From Methylomonas subterranea (lineage in GTDB: Bacteria > Pseudomonadota > Gammaproteobacteria > Methylococcales > Methylomonadaceae): a stretch of 64,000 nt of DNA. Positions 6,984-15,450 of this stretch are shown here, in pieces. The notes below the pieces were generated by a model. The model saw only the letters and a list, made by a program, of their open reading frames with translations, made no database searches and had not been told where the DNA came from. Where the stretch lies: positions 1 to 64,000 of the forward strand of contig NZ_JANIBJ010000017.1 in assembly GCF_024505185.1 (NCBI RefSeq). The letters are read 5' to 3'. The first letter of the stretch is position 1. Each line of letters opens with the position of its first letter. The position numbers were made by a program, and so were the translations under genes.

Positions 6984-8613
6984 GAATGCTTACTCCCAAC
7001 GAATGCTGTTGGCAGGGAAAGCTGATGTTGAAACGGCAACCGTCGGTGTAATCCGAATCGATTTCGATAATGCCGCCATGCTGGCCGACGATTTCCCTGG
7101 CCATTACAAGGCCCATGCCGGCCTGGGCGCCGCCCAGGTTTTGATGGGTGCTGAAAAAAGGTTCGAATACTTTTTGCCGCTGATTGGCCGGAATGCCGGG
7201 GCCGCTATCGGCGATTGACACCCATACCCAGTCGTGCTCGACGCCGGTGCTGATATTGATCAGCCGCTCGTTGCAGCCGGCACGGTTCATAGCATTGACG
7301 GCGTTATCGATCAATTGTTTGAACAGCATGCGTAATTTGTTGGCCGAACCGAGTACGGACGGCAACACCGGATTGGGCAGCCAATCCACCACCACCCCGT
7401 TGGCCAGAAATTTTTGACTGTATAGCAGCATGGTTTCATGTAGCAGTTGATTGAGATTGACCGGTGTCACGGCGGTTTCCGGAATTTCCGGCACGCAACG
7501 TTGCAGGGTATCCAGGGTTTCCTCGCCCCTGGCTTGTACCTGACTCAACAAATCCTTTAACGACTGGTTTTGGCTGTCATTGCGTTGGCTCATGATCTGA
7601 ATGGCCGCACCAATCTGGTTCAATGGTTGGCGGATCTGGTGCATGGCGCCCAGCAGGGTTTCGCGGATACTGCGGATATGCTCTTCCTCGGACATCAGCT
7701 GCCGCAGGGTGTGCATTTGCAATTTTTCCTGCTGGCTACGTTGCAGGCTGATGTCGTTAATGGTCAACAGTAGATAGTTGCTGGACTGGCGGGAGAAAAA
7801 ATTATCCGCGTCGGTGCCGTTTTCGCAAAACCAGTTGCCGGAGCAGGAAAACCAGCGGGTACCCCGGCGGCCTATGCCCTCGACCCGGATCTCCCGATTG
7901 CTGAAGCCTTGCGGCCGGCTGCTCATGGCGGCCCATAAATCGCCCATGTCCTGTTGCAGGGCATCCAGAAAAAACAGGGCCGGTTCGGCGTAACCCAATT
8001 CGCTGATCAGCATTTTATACATCTGGTTGTCCAGCACGATGCGGTTGGCGCTGTCCAACACCACCATGGCTACCGGCGATGCATTTAACACCGATTCGAT
8101 CAATTGTTTCTGGTTGTTGACCTGTTGCTCGGCGTAATGCGCCTGGGTAACGTCGCGGTGCATGCCGATGTAATGGCTGATGGCACCGTGTTCGTCCAGC
8201 ATGGGCGCGATGGTCAAGTCGGCCAGATAGCGCTGGCCCAGCTTGCGCCGGTTCACCAGTTGCCCATGCCAAACCTGCTTGCGGGAAATGGTATGCCACA
8301 GATCGTAGTAAACCTGCCTCGGCGTGCATTTATCGGACAGTTTGGATTCGTTCTGCCCCAGAATTTCGGCGGCCATATAACCGGTGACCTGGGTGAAGGC
8401 ATTATTGATATAAAGAATGTTGGCTTTTTTATCCGTAATGGAAATCGCGATCGGCGCCTGCTCAACCGAGGCCACGAACAGCGACAGGGGGACGGTTTGC
8501 GGCTTTCCCCTACCCAGTTGGCCGGACTCGAGCGAGCCCACGCCCGGTGCGATCAACTCGGCCACCTCGGCCGCGATCTGGTCTGGGAGAAAATCCGGTG
8601 TTGTTTTGTTCAT
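6976..8613 (-). CDS. nifL: NifL, redox and nitrogen sensor that inhibits NifA
   Basis: A 545-residue protein: PAS1 (about 45-150, starting SLFVASVEQAPIAISITD), PAS2 (from ESVLNASPVAMVVL), a histidine-kinase-like region (GAMHQIRQPLNQI) and a GHKL ATP-binding domain (QLIDNAVNAMNRA, DSGPGIPANQ, AGMGLVMAREI). In characterised NifL, PAS1 holds FAD and the GHKL domain binds ADP, so the protein blocks NifA under oxygen or fixed nitrogen. ATG 8613 is chosen because it begins MNKTTPDFL just before the conserved part and lies about 30 nt downstream of a predicted sigma-54 transcription start. A longer open frame to 8823 would run through that promoter. It forms an operon with nifA. Confidence 0.93.
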   Translation of the reverse strand: MNKTTPDFLPDQIAAEVAELIAPGVGSLESGQLGRGKPQTVPLSLFVASVEQAPIAISITDKKANILYINNAFTQVTGYMAAEILGQNESKLSDKCTPRQVYYDLWHTISRKQVWHGQLVNRRKLGQRYLADLTIAPMLDEHGAISHYIGMHRDVTQAHYAEQQVNNQKQLIESVLNASPVAMVVLDSANRIVLDNQMYKMLISELGYAEPALFFLDALQQDMGDLWAAMSSRPQGFSNREIRVEGIGRRGTRWFSCSGNWFCENGTDADNFFSRQSSNYLLLTINDISLQRSQQEKLQMHTLRQLMSEEEHIRSIRETLLGAMHQIRQPLNQIGAAIQIMSQRNDSQNQSLKDLLSQVQARGEETLDTLQRCVPEIPETAVTPVNLNQLLHETMLLYSQKFLANGVVVDWLPNPVLPSVLGSANKLRMLFKQLIDNAVNAMNRAGCNERLINISTGVEHDWVWVSIADSGPGIPANQRQKVFEPFFSTHQNLGGAQAGMGLVMAREIVGQHGGIIEIDSDYTDGCRFNISFPCQQHSLGVSIHE

Positions 8614-8652
8614 TGCTGACTCTGCTTGATTGAACCGACTACGCATTACATT

Positions 8653-8668
8653 AGCAAATAAAACGCCA
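8653..8668 (-). promoter_or_regulatory. Sigma-54 promoter of nifLA
   Basis: On the minus strand the sequence TGGCGTTTTATTTGCT has the GG (-24) and GC (-12) dinucleotides separated by exactly 10 nt. Transcription would start near 8642, leaving a leader of about 30 nt before nifL. The NifA-type site at 8734-8749 is 67 bp upstream of the -24 GG. Confidence 0.75.
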
Positions 8669-8733
8669 ATATTCTTAATTTGGGGCTTTGTAACAAATCC
8701 GCCCAGGCAAAACCCTTGTGTCTCTCGGGATAT

Positions 8734-8749
8734 TGTAGTCTTTGCGACA
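8734..8749. promoter_or_regulatory. NifA upstream activator site 1
   Basis: TGT-N10-ACA (TGT 8734-8736, ACA 8747-8749), the classical NifA enhancer consensus. It lies 67 bp from the -24 element of nifL and 108 bp from that of rnfA. Confidence 0.75.
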
Positions 8750-8767
8750 AAATTCAAGCCCCCGCTT

Positions 8768-8802
8768 CGGCGGATGTGCTGTTTGATACAGCTGATCCGC
8801 CG
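8768..8802. promoter_or_regulatory. NifA upstream activator site 2 inside a long dyad
   Basis: A second TGT-N10-ACA (8775-8790) lies within an imperfect palindrome. Arms CGGCGGAT/ATCCGCCG (8768-8775, 8795-8802) and inner arms GCTGT/ACAGC (8778-8782, 8788-8792) are separated by a 2-nt mismatch and a 5-nt loop. ACA 8790 is 67 bp from the rnfA -24 GG. The extra symmetry beyond the NifA consensus could be a second regulator site. Confidence 0.65.
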
Positions 8803-8855
8803 CGCCGCGGACCGCAAATGCACTAAATCTGCCCATTTAACCCCACAGAGATTGT

Positions 8856-8871
8856 TGGCATAGATGATGCT
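8856..8871 (+). promoter_or_regulatory. Sigma-54 promoter of the rnf operon
   Basis: TGGCATAGATGATGCT has GG (8857-8858) and GC (8869-8870) separated by 10 nt. A transcript would begin near 8882, about 23 nt before the rnfA start. With two NifA-type sites upstream this predicts NifA control of rnf. Confidence 0.75.
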
Positions 8872-8904
8872 GAATCGTTCACAAACAACTGAGCGTAAAA
8901 GGCA

Positions 8905-9486
8905 ATGGGCGAATACTTACTGCTGATTCTAGGGACGGCGTTAGTCAACAATGTGGTGTTGGTAAAGTTTCTTGGCTTATGCCCCTTCATGGGCGTCTCC
9001 AACAAACTGGATTCCGCCTTGGGCATGGGTCTGGCCACCACCTTCGTATTGACTCTGGCCTCCGCCGCCAGCTGGGTATTGGAACACCGCTTGTTGATAC
9101 CTTTCGATATCGGATTTTTACGGGTTCTGGGCTTTATCTTGGTGATTGCCGCCGTGGTGCAATTCACCGAAATGGTGATACATAAAACCAGCCCTGTTCT
9201 CTATCAGGTCTTGGGCATCTTTCTGCCCTTGATCACCACCAATTGCGCGGTTCTGGGCGTGGCGTTGCTTAACATCCAGGAACACTACAATTTCGTGCAA
9301 AGCCTGCTGTTCGGCTTTGGCGCGGCAATGGGTTTTACCCTGGTGATGGTGCTATTTGCCGGTCTCCGTGAACGCCTGGCGTTGATGGCTGTACCGGCTC
9401 TTTTTTCGGGCACGCCGATCGCATTCATCACCGCCGGCATACTGTCCCTGGCATTCATGGGCTTCGCCGGACTGTATACCAAATGA
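8905..9486 (+). CDS. rnfA: RnfA, membrane subunit of the Rnf electron-transport complex
   Basis: A 193-residue, highly hydrophobic protein with about six membrane segments. Hallmarks are [20 protein letters not shown] near the N-terminus and [16 protein letters not shown] in the middle. RnfA and RnfE form the core membrane pair of the ion-translocating ferredoxin:NAD oxidoreductase. In diazotrophs the complex is thought to run toward reduced ferredoxin or flavodoxin for nitrogenase. It is the first gene of the operon rnfABCDGEH, behind a predicted sigma-54/NifA promoter and divergent from nifLA, so it is probably the nif-specific Rnf rather than a general one. Confidence 0.95.
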   Translation: MGEYLLLILGTALVNNVVLVKFLGLCPFMGVSNKLDSALGMGLATTFVLTLASAASWVLEHRLLIPFDIGFLRVLGFILVIAAVVQFTEMVIHKTSPVLYQVLGIFLPLITTNCAVLGVALLNIQEHYNFVQSLLFGFGAAMGFTLVMVLFAGLRERLALMAVPALFSGTPIAFITAGILSLAFMGFAGLYTK

Positions 9487-9561
9487 AACGGGCTGTCTTG
9501 AATCGCAAGATTTGCGACATCCCCACCGCCGCCGGCATATTCTGAACCATAGAGACGGACT

Positions 9562-10098
9562 ATGTACATTCTATCTGCCATCGTCATCCTGACCGCATTG
9601 GGTTTGTTCCTGGGCTTGAGCCTCGGCATAGCCGCCAAATATCTGCGGGTGGAATCCGACCCACTGATCGAAACCGTGGAGGCCCTGATGCCCGGTTCGC
9701 AATGCGGCCAATGCGGCTTTCCGGGCTGCCGGCCGGCCGCCGAGGCGGTGGTTTCCGGTGCCGCTCCCCTTACGCTGTGTCCGCCCGGCGGCACTTCGCT
9801 GGTGGAACAACTGGCAAAACTGCTCGGGGTGGAAGTCGATTTGAGCCAGACCAAGGATGCCGAACCCATGGTGGCCCGCGTCAGCGAAGACACCTGCACC
9901 GGTTGCACTCGCTGTTTCAAGGTCTGCCCCACCGACGCCATTGTCGGCGCCCCCAAACAAATTCACGCCGTGGTGGCCGACGCCTGCATAGGCTGCGAAA
10001 AATGCGTCAACGTCTGCCCCACCGAATGCCTGCAAATGCATCCGATCGAGGTCACCCTGCGCGATTGGCGCTGGCCTAAACCCCTGGCCGCGGCTTAA
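9562..10098 (+). CDS. rnfB: RnfB, iron-sulfur subunit
   Basis: A 178-residue protein. An N-terminal membrane anchor (about residues 3-26) is followed by the Fe-S domain with CGQCGFPGC and a later cysteine (about 50-74). Two 4Fe-4S ferredoxin motifs follow, CTGCTRCFKVCP and CIGCEKCVNVCP. RnfB is the ferredoxin-side entry point of the complex. The gene lies 75 bp after rnfA and 13 bp before rnfC. Confidence 0.95.
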   Translation: MYILSAIVILTALGLFLGLSLGIAAKYLRVESDPLIETVEALMPGSQCGQCGFPGCRPAAEAVVSGAAPLTLCPPGGTSLVEQLAKLLGVEVDLSQTKDAEPMVARVSEDTCTGCTRCFKVCPTDAIVGAPKQIHAVVADACIGCEKCVNVCPTECLQMHPIEVTLRDWRWPKPLAAA

Positions 10099-10111
10099 CC
10101 GGAGAACCTGC

Positions 10112-11659
10112 ATGCTGGCTTTATTCGAAAACCCCAGACTACGCGGCGGCGTTCATGCCGAGGAACACAAGGTCGAAACCTCGGGCCTGCCCATCGCCAC
10201 GGATATGCCGTTGCCGAAAAAACTGTATATCCCGGTACAGCAACACGTCGGCAAGCCGGCCGAACCCCTGGTCAAAGTCGGCGAAAAAGTCCTGAAGGGC
10301 CAGCTGCTGGCCTATAGCCAAGGCACTATTTCCGCCCCGGTACACGCACCCAGTTCGGGCACGATAGCGGACGTGCTGGATTTTCCGGCCCCCCACCCCT
10401 CCGCCCTGCCCATCCGTACCATTGTCATTGAAACCGACGGCCTGGATCAATGGCTGCCGTTGCAAGCGCCGGACGATCCGCTGTCTCTGCCGGCTGAGGA
10501 AATCTGCGCCCTGGTCGGCGCGGCCGGCGTGGTCGGCCTGGGCGGCGCGGTGTTTCCGTCGGCGGTAAAACTCGATTTGGGCCGCAAGAACAAAATCCAG
10601 ATGTTGTTGATCAATGCCGGCGAATGCGAACCTTATCTGACCTGCGACGACCGTCTGATGCAAGAACGGGCGGGCGAAATCGTCACCGGCATCCGCCTGA
10701 TGTTGCGCGGCATGCACGCGCCGGAAGCCACCGTCGGTATCGAAGACAATAAACCCGAAGCCTTTATCGCCATGCGCGAGGCTTGCGCCGAATTCGCCAA
10801 TATCAACGTAGTGCAGGTGCCCACCCGTTATCCCATGGGTTGGGACAGGCAAATGCTGCGTTATCTGACCGGCCGGGAAATTCCGGCCGACGGCCGCGCC
10901 ACCGATATCGGCGTGGTTATACACAACGTCGCCACCGCTCACGCGGTTTACAAGGCGGTATGCCTGAATCAGCCGCTGATCAGCCGGGTGGTGACCGTTT
11001 CCGGCGGCGCGGTGGCGGAACCCAAAAACGTCGAAGTGCTGATCGGCACCCTGATGTCGGAAGTGCTGGATTTTTGCGCGGCCGACAAAAGCCGGGTCGC
11101 CCGCTTGATCATGGGCGGACCGATGATGGGCGATGCGCTGCCGCTCAGCGAAGTGCCGGTGGTAAAAGCCTGCAACGGCATTTTGGCCTTGTCGGAACAG
11201 GACATCGAAATCCCGGAAGTCAAGCCCTGCATCCGTTGCTCCACCTGCGTGACGGCCTGCCCGGTCGGCCTGCTGCCGCTGGAAATGGCCAGCCGCATCC
11301 GCGCCAGTCAGTTGGACGCCGCCGTCGATTTGGGCCTGAAGGATTGCATCAATTGCGGCAGCTGTTCCTACGTTTGCCCGTCCAATATTCCCTTGGTGCA
11401 TTACTTCAAGTTCGCGTCCGGCGAATTGTACAAGCGGCAGCAGATGGAGCATAAATCCGAGCAAACCAAGCGCCTGATAGATGACCGCAACCAACGCATG
11501 GAACGCATCCGCCTGGAACAGGAAGCGGAAGCCCGCCGCGTGATGGAAGCGCGCGCGGCCAGGGCTCGCGAGCAGGAACTGGCCAAACTAAAGGCGCAAC
11601 AGGCCCAACAAAGCATTAGCGAGCCCACCGACATAGCCACCGCGGAGGAAGTCCGATGA
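10112..11659 (+). CDS. rnfC: RnfC, NADH/flavin and Fe-S subunit
   Basis: A 515-residue protein. The N-terminal half has a biotinyl-lipoyl-like segment (ISAPVHAPSSGTIADVL), and the nucleotide/flavin domain shows VGLGGAVFPSAVKL and INAGECEPYLTCDDRLM. Two 4Fe-4S motifs follow, CIRCSTCVTACP and CINCGSCSYVCP. The last about 80 residues are charged and predicted helical (REQELAKLKAQQAQQS), a tail of variable length in this family. The stop overlaps the rnfD start as ATGA. Confidence 0.95.
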   Translation: MLALFENPRLRGGVHAEEHKVETSGLPIATDMPLPKKLYIPVQQHVGKPAEPLVKVGEKVLKGQLLAYSQGTISAPVHAPSSGTIADVLDFPAPHPSALPIRTIVIETDGLDQWLPLQAPDDPLSLPAEEICALVGAAGVVGLGGAVFPSAVKLDLGRKNKIQMLLINAGECEPYLTCDDRLMQERAGEIVTGIRLMLRGMHAPEATVGIEDNKPEAFIAMREACAEFANINVVQVPTRYPMGWDRQMLRYLTGREIPADGRATDIGVVIHNVATAHAVYKAVCLNQPLISRVVTVSGGAVAEPKNVEVLIGTLMSEVLDFCAADKSRVARLIMGGPMMGDALPLSEVPVVKACNGILALSEQDIEIPEVKPCIRCSTCVTACPVGLLPLEMASRIRASQLDAAVDLGLKDCINCGSCSYVCPSNIPLVHYFKFASGELYKRQQMEHKSEQTKRLIDDRNQRMERIRLEQEAEARRVMEARAARAREQELAKLKAQQAQQSISEPTDIATAEEVR

Positions 11660-12711
11660 GCATCAAACCCATCAGCGGCCCCCATGTCGTCGCGGTGCGC
11701 AGCGTCGACAGCATTATGCGCAAGGTGATTGTCGCGCTGGTGCCGGCCACGGCCTGGGGCATATTTTTGTTCGGCTGGCCCGCCCTGTATCTGTGCGCGG
11801 TGACGATTTTATCCGCGTTGTTGTTCGAAGCCTTGTGCCTGAAATTGAAGGGCGTGAACGCCGGACCCTATTTGCGCGACGGTTCCGCCGTTCTGACCGG
11901 CCTGCTGGTCGTCATGACCCTGCCGCCCTGGGCCCCCTGGTGGATAGGCGTGGTCGGCGCGGGGATTGCCATCATTTTGGGCAAACAGGTCTACGGCGGC
12001 CTGGGACAAAACTTGTTCAACCCGGCCATGCTGGCCAGGGTGGCCTTGCTGATTTCCTTTCCTATCGAGATGACCACCTGGGTGAATGTCGAGCCGATTT
12101 TGGCGGGTCCAGGCCTGCTCGAAAGCCTGAGCATCACTTTTTCCGGCCTGTCCGATTTGGACGGCATCACCGGCGCCACCACTTTGGGCGCGGTAAAAAC
12201 CGGTTTTTCCCAACATTTGACCCTGCCCGGCCTGCTGCACGAGTATTCGGGCATTCTGGCCTTCATCGGCTGGGAACGCGGCAGCCTGGGCGAAACCTCC
12301 ACGCTGCTGATTTTAGGCGGCGGCCTGTGGTTGCTGCGGGAAGGCGTGATCCAATGGCACATTCCCGTTTCCTTGCTGTCCAGCATCGCCCTGCTGTCCG
12401 GCCTGGGACACTTGATCGACAGCCAGCATTATCTGGGCCCCTGGGCACACCTGAATTCCGGCGCGCTGATGCTGGTGGCGTTTTTCATCGCCACCGATTA
12501 CGTGACCTCGCCCAATACGCCGCTGGGACAAATGATTTTCGGCGCCGGTTGCGGCTTGCTGATATTCATCATCCGCAGTTGGGGCGGTTACCCGGAAGGC
12601 ACCGGCTTTGCCATTCTATTGATGAATGCGGTCACCCCGCTGATCGACCATTACATCCGCCCGCGCATTTATGGGCGTTATCGCAACGGCAAACCCATAG
12701 ACGTCAGCTAG
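11656..12711 (+). CDS. rnfD: RnfD, flavin-carrying membrane subunit
   Basis: A 351-residue integral membrane protein of the NqrB/RnfD family, with many hydrophobic segments and the conserved run GQNLFNPAMLARVALLISFP. DGITGATTLGAVKTG contains the threonine region used for covalent FMN attachment in homologues. The C-terminus (FIATDYVTSPNTPLGQMIFG) is also typical. Start and stop overlap or closely adjoin rnfC and rnfG. Confidence 0.94.
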   Translation: MSIKPISGPHVVAVRSVDSIMRKVIVALVPATAWGIFLFGWPALYLCAVTILSALLFEALCLKLKGVNAGPYLRDGSAVLTGLLVVMTLPPWAPWWIGVVGAGIAIILGKQVYGGLGQNLFNPAMLARVALLISFPIEMTTWVNVEPILAGPGLLESLSITFSGLSDLDGITGATTLGAVKTGFSQHLTLPGLLHEYSGILAFIGWERGSLGETSTLLILGGGLWLLREGVIQWHIPVSLLSSIALLSGLGHLIDSQHYLGPWAHLNSGALMLVAFFIATDYVTSPNTPLGQMIFGAGCGLLIFIIRSWGGYPEGTGFAILLMNAVTPLIDHYIRPRIYGRYRNGKPIDVS

Positions 12712-12724
12712 CCGAGAGAATCGC

Positions 12725-13465
12725 ATGAGTTCAGACCCCTTAAACGAACAACCCGCCGCAACGCCGGAAGCGGAAAACCCGGCGGGCGCCAGGCAAAAGT
12801 TGCTGGCTTTCCTCGAGCCGGACAATCTGGCGCTGTGGCGTTCGAAATTGAGCTATCAGGCCGGCGTGTTGGCGGTGTTCGCGCTGCTGGCCAGCGTGTT
12901 GCTGGGTTTTGCCGATCTGGCCACCCGTGGGGAAATTCAGCAACGCCTGGAGGAAGACTTGAAGGCCAGCCTGGAAGCCGTGGTACCCCAGGATTTATAC
13001 GATAACAATCTGCTGGCGGACACCGTGACCCTGCCTTCGGCCGATTACAACATCGGCGCGGCCGAGACCGTGGTTTATCTCGCCAAAAAAGCCGGCGCCG
13101 TCAACGCCGTCTGTTTCAAGTTCATCGCGCCCGACGGCTACGCCGGCCCCATCAGTCTGGTGATGGGGGTTAAGGCCGACGGCGAAATTCTGGGCGTGCG
13201 GGTTATCGCCCATGTCGAAACGCCGGGCCTGGGCGACAAGATAGAACTGGCCAAGTCCAAGTGGGTGTTGGCTTTCAACGGCAAATCGCTGGATAACCTG
13301 TCGGCGGCGCAATGGGCGGTAAAAAAAGACGGCGGGGTATTCGACCAATTCGCCGGCGCCACCATCACCCCGCGCAAAGTGGTACAGGCCATCAAGCGCG
13401 GCCTGGATTTTTATCGGGCCAATCGGGCTCAACTGTCGGGTGCGGCCGCAGTCCCTGAAAAATAA
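12725..13465 (+). CDS. rnfG: RnfG, FMN-binding subunit
   Basis: A 246-residue protein with one N-terminal membrane helix (about residues 42-62, AGVLAVFALLASVLLGFADL) after an unusually long polar leader, then a periplasmic FMN-binding domain. AGATITPRKVV near the C-terminus carries the threonine expected to hold FMN through a phosphoester bond, and VIAHVETPGLGDKIE is the other family signature. Confidence 0.94.
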   Translation: MSSDPLNEQPAATPEAENPAGARQKLLAFLEPDNLALWRSKLSYQAGVLAVFALLASVLLGFADLATRGEIQQRLEEDLKASLEAVVPQDLYDNNLLADTVTLPSADYNIGAAETVVYLAKKAGAVNAVCFKFIAPDGYAGPISLVMGVKADGEILGVRVIAHVETPGLGDKIELAKSKWVLAFNGKSLDNLSAAQWAVKKDGGVFDQFAGATITPRKVVQAIKRGLDFYRANRAQLSGAAAVPEK

Positions 13466-13508
13466 CGTTTTAGACGCAATAAACCGGCTCTCTCGGGGAG
13501 ACATAGAC

Positions 13509-14222
13509 ATGAAACTGAATACGCTATTCTCGGAACCTTACCGCAAAATCGCCAAGGACGGTTTGTGGGACAACAACGTGGTATTGACCCAAAATCTGGC
13601 CTTGTGCCCCTTGCTGGCGGTGACCGGCACCGCCACCAACGGTCTGGGCATGGGCCTGGCCACCATGGTGGTGATGGTGGCATCCAATGCGGCGGTATCG
13701 TTTAACCGCCATTTGATTCCGGCCGAAATTCGCATTCCCATCTTCGTGTTATTGATCGCCGCCCTGGTGACCCTGGTGGATTTGTTTCTGAACGCCTGGA
13801 TGCACGAATTACACAAGGTACTGGGCCTGTTCATTCCGCTGATCGTCACCAACTGCGTGATTCTGGGCCGCGCCGAAGCCTTCGCTTCCAAACAAGCCTT
13901 GATGCCCTCCATGTGGGACGGCCTGATGATGGGGGTCGGCTTTACCCTGGCCATGGTGGTGTTGGGCGCGGCGCGGGAAATCAGCGGCGCCGGCACCCTG
14001 TTCGCCAACGCCTCCGTGCTGTTGGGCGAAGGCTTCCAATTTATGGAATTGACCGTCATACCCGAATACAAGGGCTTTTTATTGATGGCCCTGCCGCCCG
14101 GAGGCTTCATCATGCTGGGATTCATGGTGGCCGCCAAGCGTCTGCTGGATAGAAAAGCCGCGCAAAAGCAAACGCCCGGCGCGGTAATCGACCAACTGCA
14201 ATTTGCCGAACAAGACCATTAA
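13509..14222 (+). CDS. rnfE: RnfE, membrane subunit
   Basis: A 237-residue membrane protein homologous to RnfA (NqrD/RnfE family), with NNVVLTQNLALCPLLAVTGT near the start and FIPLIVTNCVILGRAEAFAS in the middle. ATG 13509 is preferred over an upstream in-frame start because the conserved N-terminus (NTLFSEPYRKIAKDGLWDNN) follows directly and GGGAGACAT precedes it. The C-terminal tail is polar. Confidence 0.94.
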   Translation: MKLNTLFSEPYRKIAKDGLWDNNVVLTQNLALCPLLAVTGTATNGLGMGLATMVVMVASNAAVSFNRHLIPAEIRIPIFVLLIAALVTLVDLFLNAWMHELHKVLGLFIPLIVTNCVILGRAEAFASKQALMPSMWDGLMMGVGFTLAMVVLGAAREISGAGTLFANASVLLGEGFQFMELTVIPEYKGFLLMALPPGGFIMLGFMVAAKRLLDRKAAQKQTPGAVIDQLQFAEQDH

Positions 14223-14234
14223 GGGAGACCGCCG

Positions 14235-14516
14235 ATGAACGTAGGAGTGTGCTACGCGGAAGCCGACCGCCAATTGTGGCTGCGTCTGGAAGTACCGGAC
14301 GGCAGCAGCGTGCAACAGGCCATCGAGTTGTCCGGCGTGCTGAAACAATATCCGCATATCGATCTCGCCACGCAAAAAGTCGGCATCTTCGGCAAGTTGG
14401 CCAAGCTCGATGCCTTGGTGAAGGAAGGCGACCGGGTGGAAATTTACCGCAAGATCACCGCCGACCCGCAGCAGGTGCAACGGCGCCGCATCGATACGGA
14501 TGCCGACGACGATTAA
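14235..14516 (+). CDS. rnfH: RnfH, ubiquitin-like accessory protein
   Basis: A 93-residue protein of the RnfH family with a beta-grasp fold: MNVGVCYAEADRQLWLRLEV, VGIFGKLAKLDALVKEGDRV and EIYRKITADP. It is found at the end of rnf operons of the ABCDGEH type linked to nitrogen fixation. Its precise role is not known. It sits 12 bp after rnfE and ends in an acidic tail. Confidence 0.9.
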   Translation: MNVGVCYAEADRQLWLRLEVPDGSSVQQAIELSGVLKQYPHIDLATQKVGIFGKLAKLDALVKEGDRVEIYRKITADPQQVQRRRIDTDADDD

Positions 14517-14543
14517 CCGAATTTTTTAAACAGGAGACACTCC

Positions 14544-15113
14544 ATGCTACTCGAAAACTTGGACAAACAAGGTTTGACCTTCATTACCAACGTACTGGGC
14601 GCCACCAGCGATTCCGGAATATGGGCCTACCGCGGCGATCTGGTACTGATCCAGGGCTCGTTCCGCGAAGGTTCCACCACCGATCGCAAGCCGCCCGAAT
14701 TACTGTTGCGTCAAACCGCGATCCTGGCCAGCAGCGACAAATTCATTTTCCTGAACGGCTTGTTCGATGAACTGCAACACATCCCCGTGTTCATCGAAAA
14801 ATACAAAGAATTCCTGACAGCCGACACCTTGACCCTGTTCTATGTGGAAAACATCGAAAGTGCCATGCAGATAGAGCTGGAAGGCGTCACCTTTCGGCTG
14901 CTGCCCTACAAGGAAGGCATGGTCTGGAACGAAACCATGGAAACCCTGTATATCGAAAAAGCCGATCTGAAGGGCCAATCCGCCGAAGACAAGGTGGTCA
15001 CGGTCTATGAAGGCGCCAAAAGCTATAAATTCAAGGGTGAAAGCCTTAGCTTCGCCGACGCCTTGAACAAAACCATCGTGGTCAAAAAAGAAGCCGCCGT
15101 CGGCCCGATTTAA
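14544..15113 (+). CDS. Uncharacterised protein of the nif/rnf operon
   Basis: A 189-residue soluble-looking protein without signal peptide or membrane segments (MLLENLDKQGLTFITNVLGA at the start). I do not recognise a named family. An AGGAGA ribosome site precedes the ATG. It lies 27 bp after rnfH and 16 bp before a rhodanese gene on the same strand, so it is very likely co-transcribed under the NifA promoter. A nitrogen-fixation accessory role is inferred from position only. Confidence 0.8.
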   Translation: MLLENLDKQGLTFITNVLGATSDSGIWAYRGDLVLIQGSFREGSTTDRKPPELLLRQTAILASSDKFIFLNGLFDELQHIPVFIEKYKEFLTADTLTLFYVENIESAMQIELEGVTFRLLPYKEGMVWNETMETLYIEKADLKGQSAEDKVVTVYEGAKSYKFKGESLSFADALNKTIVVKKEAAVGPI

Positions 15114-15129
15114 ACAGGCGGGTAACATC

Positions 15130-15450
15130 ATGAAGCCGTTCAAAACCGTCACTGCCGATGCCGCGGAGCAACTGATCGCCGACGCCAAGCCCTTGATCCT
15201 GGATTGCCGGGATTTAAAAGACTACCGCGCCGGCCATATCGAAAATGCCATGCATGTACACGAGCAATTGCGCGACAGCCTGCTGAAAAAAGGCGACAAG
15301 GCCCGCGATATGCTGATTTATTGCTATTACGGCCATGCCAGCGAACATCTGGCGGAAATGTTTTGCGATTTCGGCTTCAAACAAGTCTACAGTCTGGCGG
15401 GCGGTTATGCCGGCTGGAAGGAACATCACAAACCTACAGGTGATTTATGA
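15130..15450 (+). CDS. Rhodanese-like protein of the nif operon
   Basis: A 106-residue single rhodanese domain: LILDCRDLKDYRAGHIENA (CH2A-type motif), the active-site loop starting at Cys65 (CYYGHAS) and SLAGGYAGWKEH (CH2B-type). Family members carry a persulfide on the catalytic cysteine and transfer sulfur. Rhodaneses occur in other nif clusters, where supply of sulfur to Fe-S or cofactor assembly is suspected. The stop overlaps the next gene's start as ATGA, indicating coupled expression. Confidence 0.9.
   Translation: MKPFKTVTADAAEQLIADAKPLILDCRDLKDYRAGHIENAMHVHEQLRDSLLKKGDKARDMLIYCYYGHASEHLAEMFCDFGFKQVYSLAGGYAGWKEHHKPTGDL

Noticed and set aside
8614-8823. A 70-residue N-terminal extension of NifL
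   Set aside because: The extended frame runs through the predicted sigma-54 promoter and into the UAS region, and its residues do not look like a NifL N-terminus.
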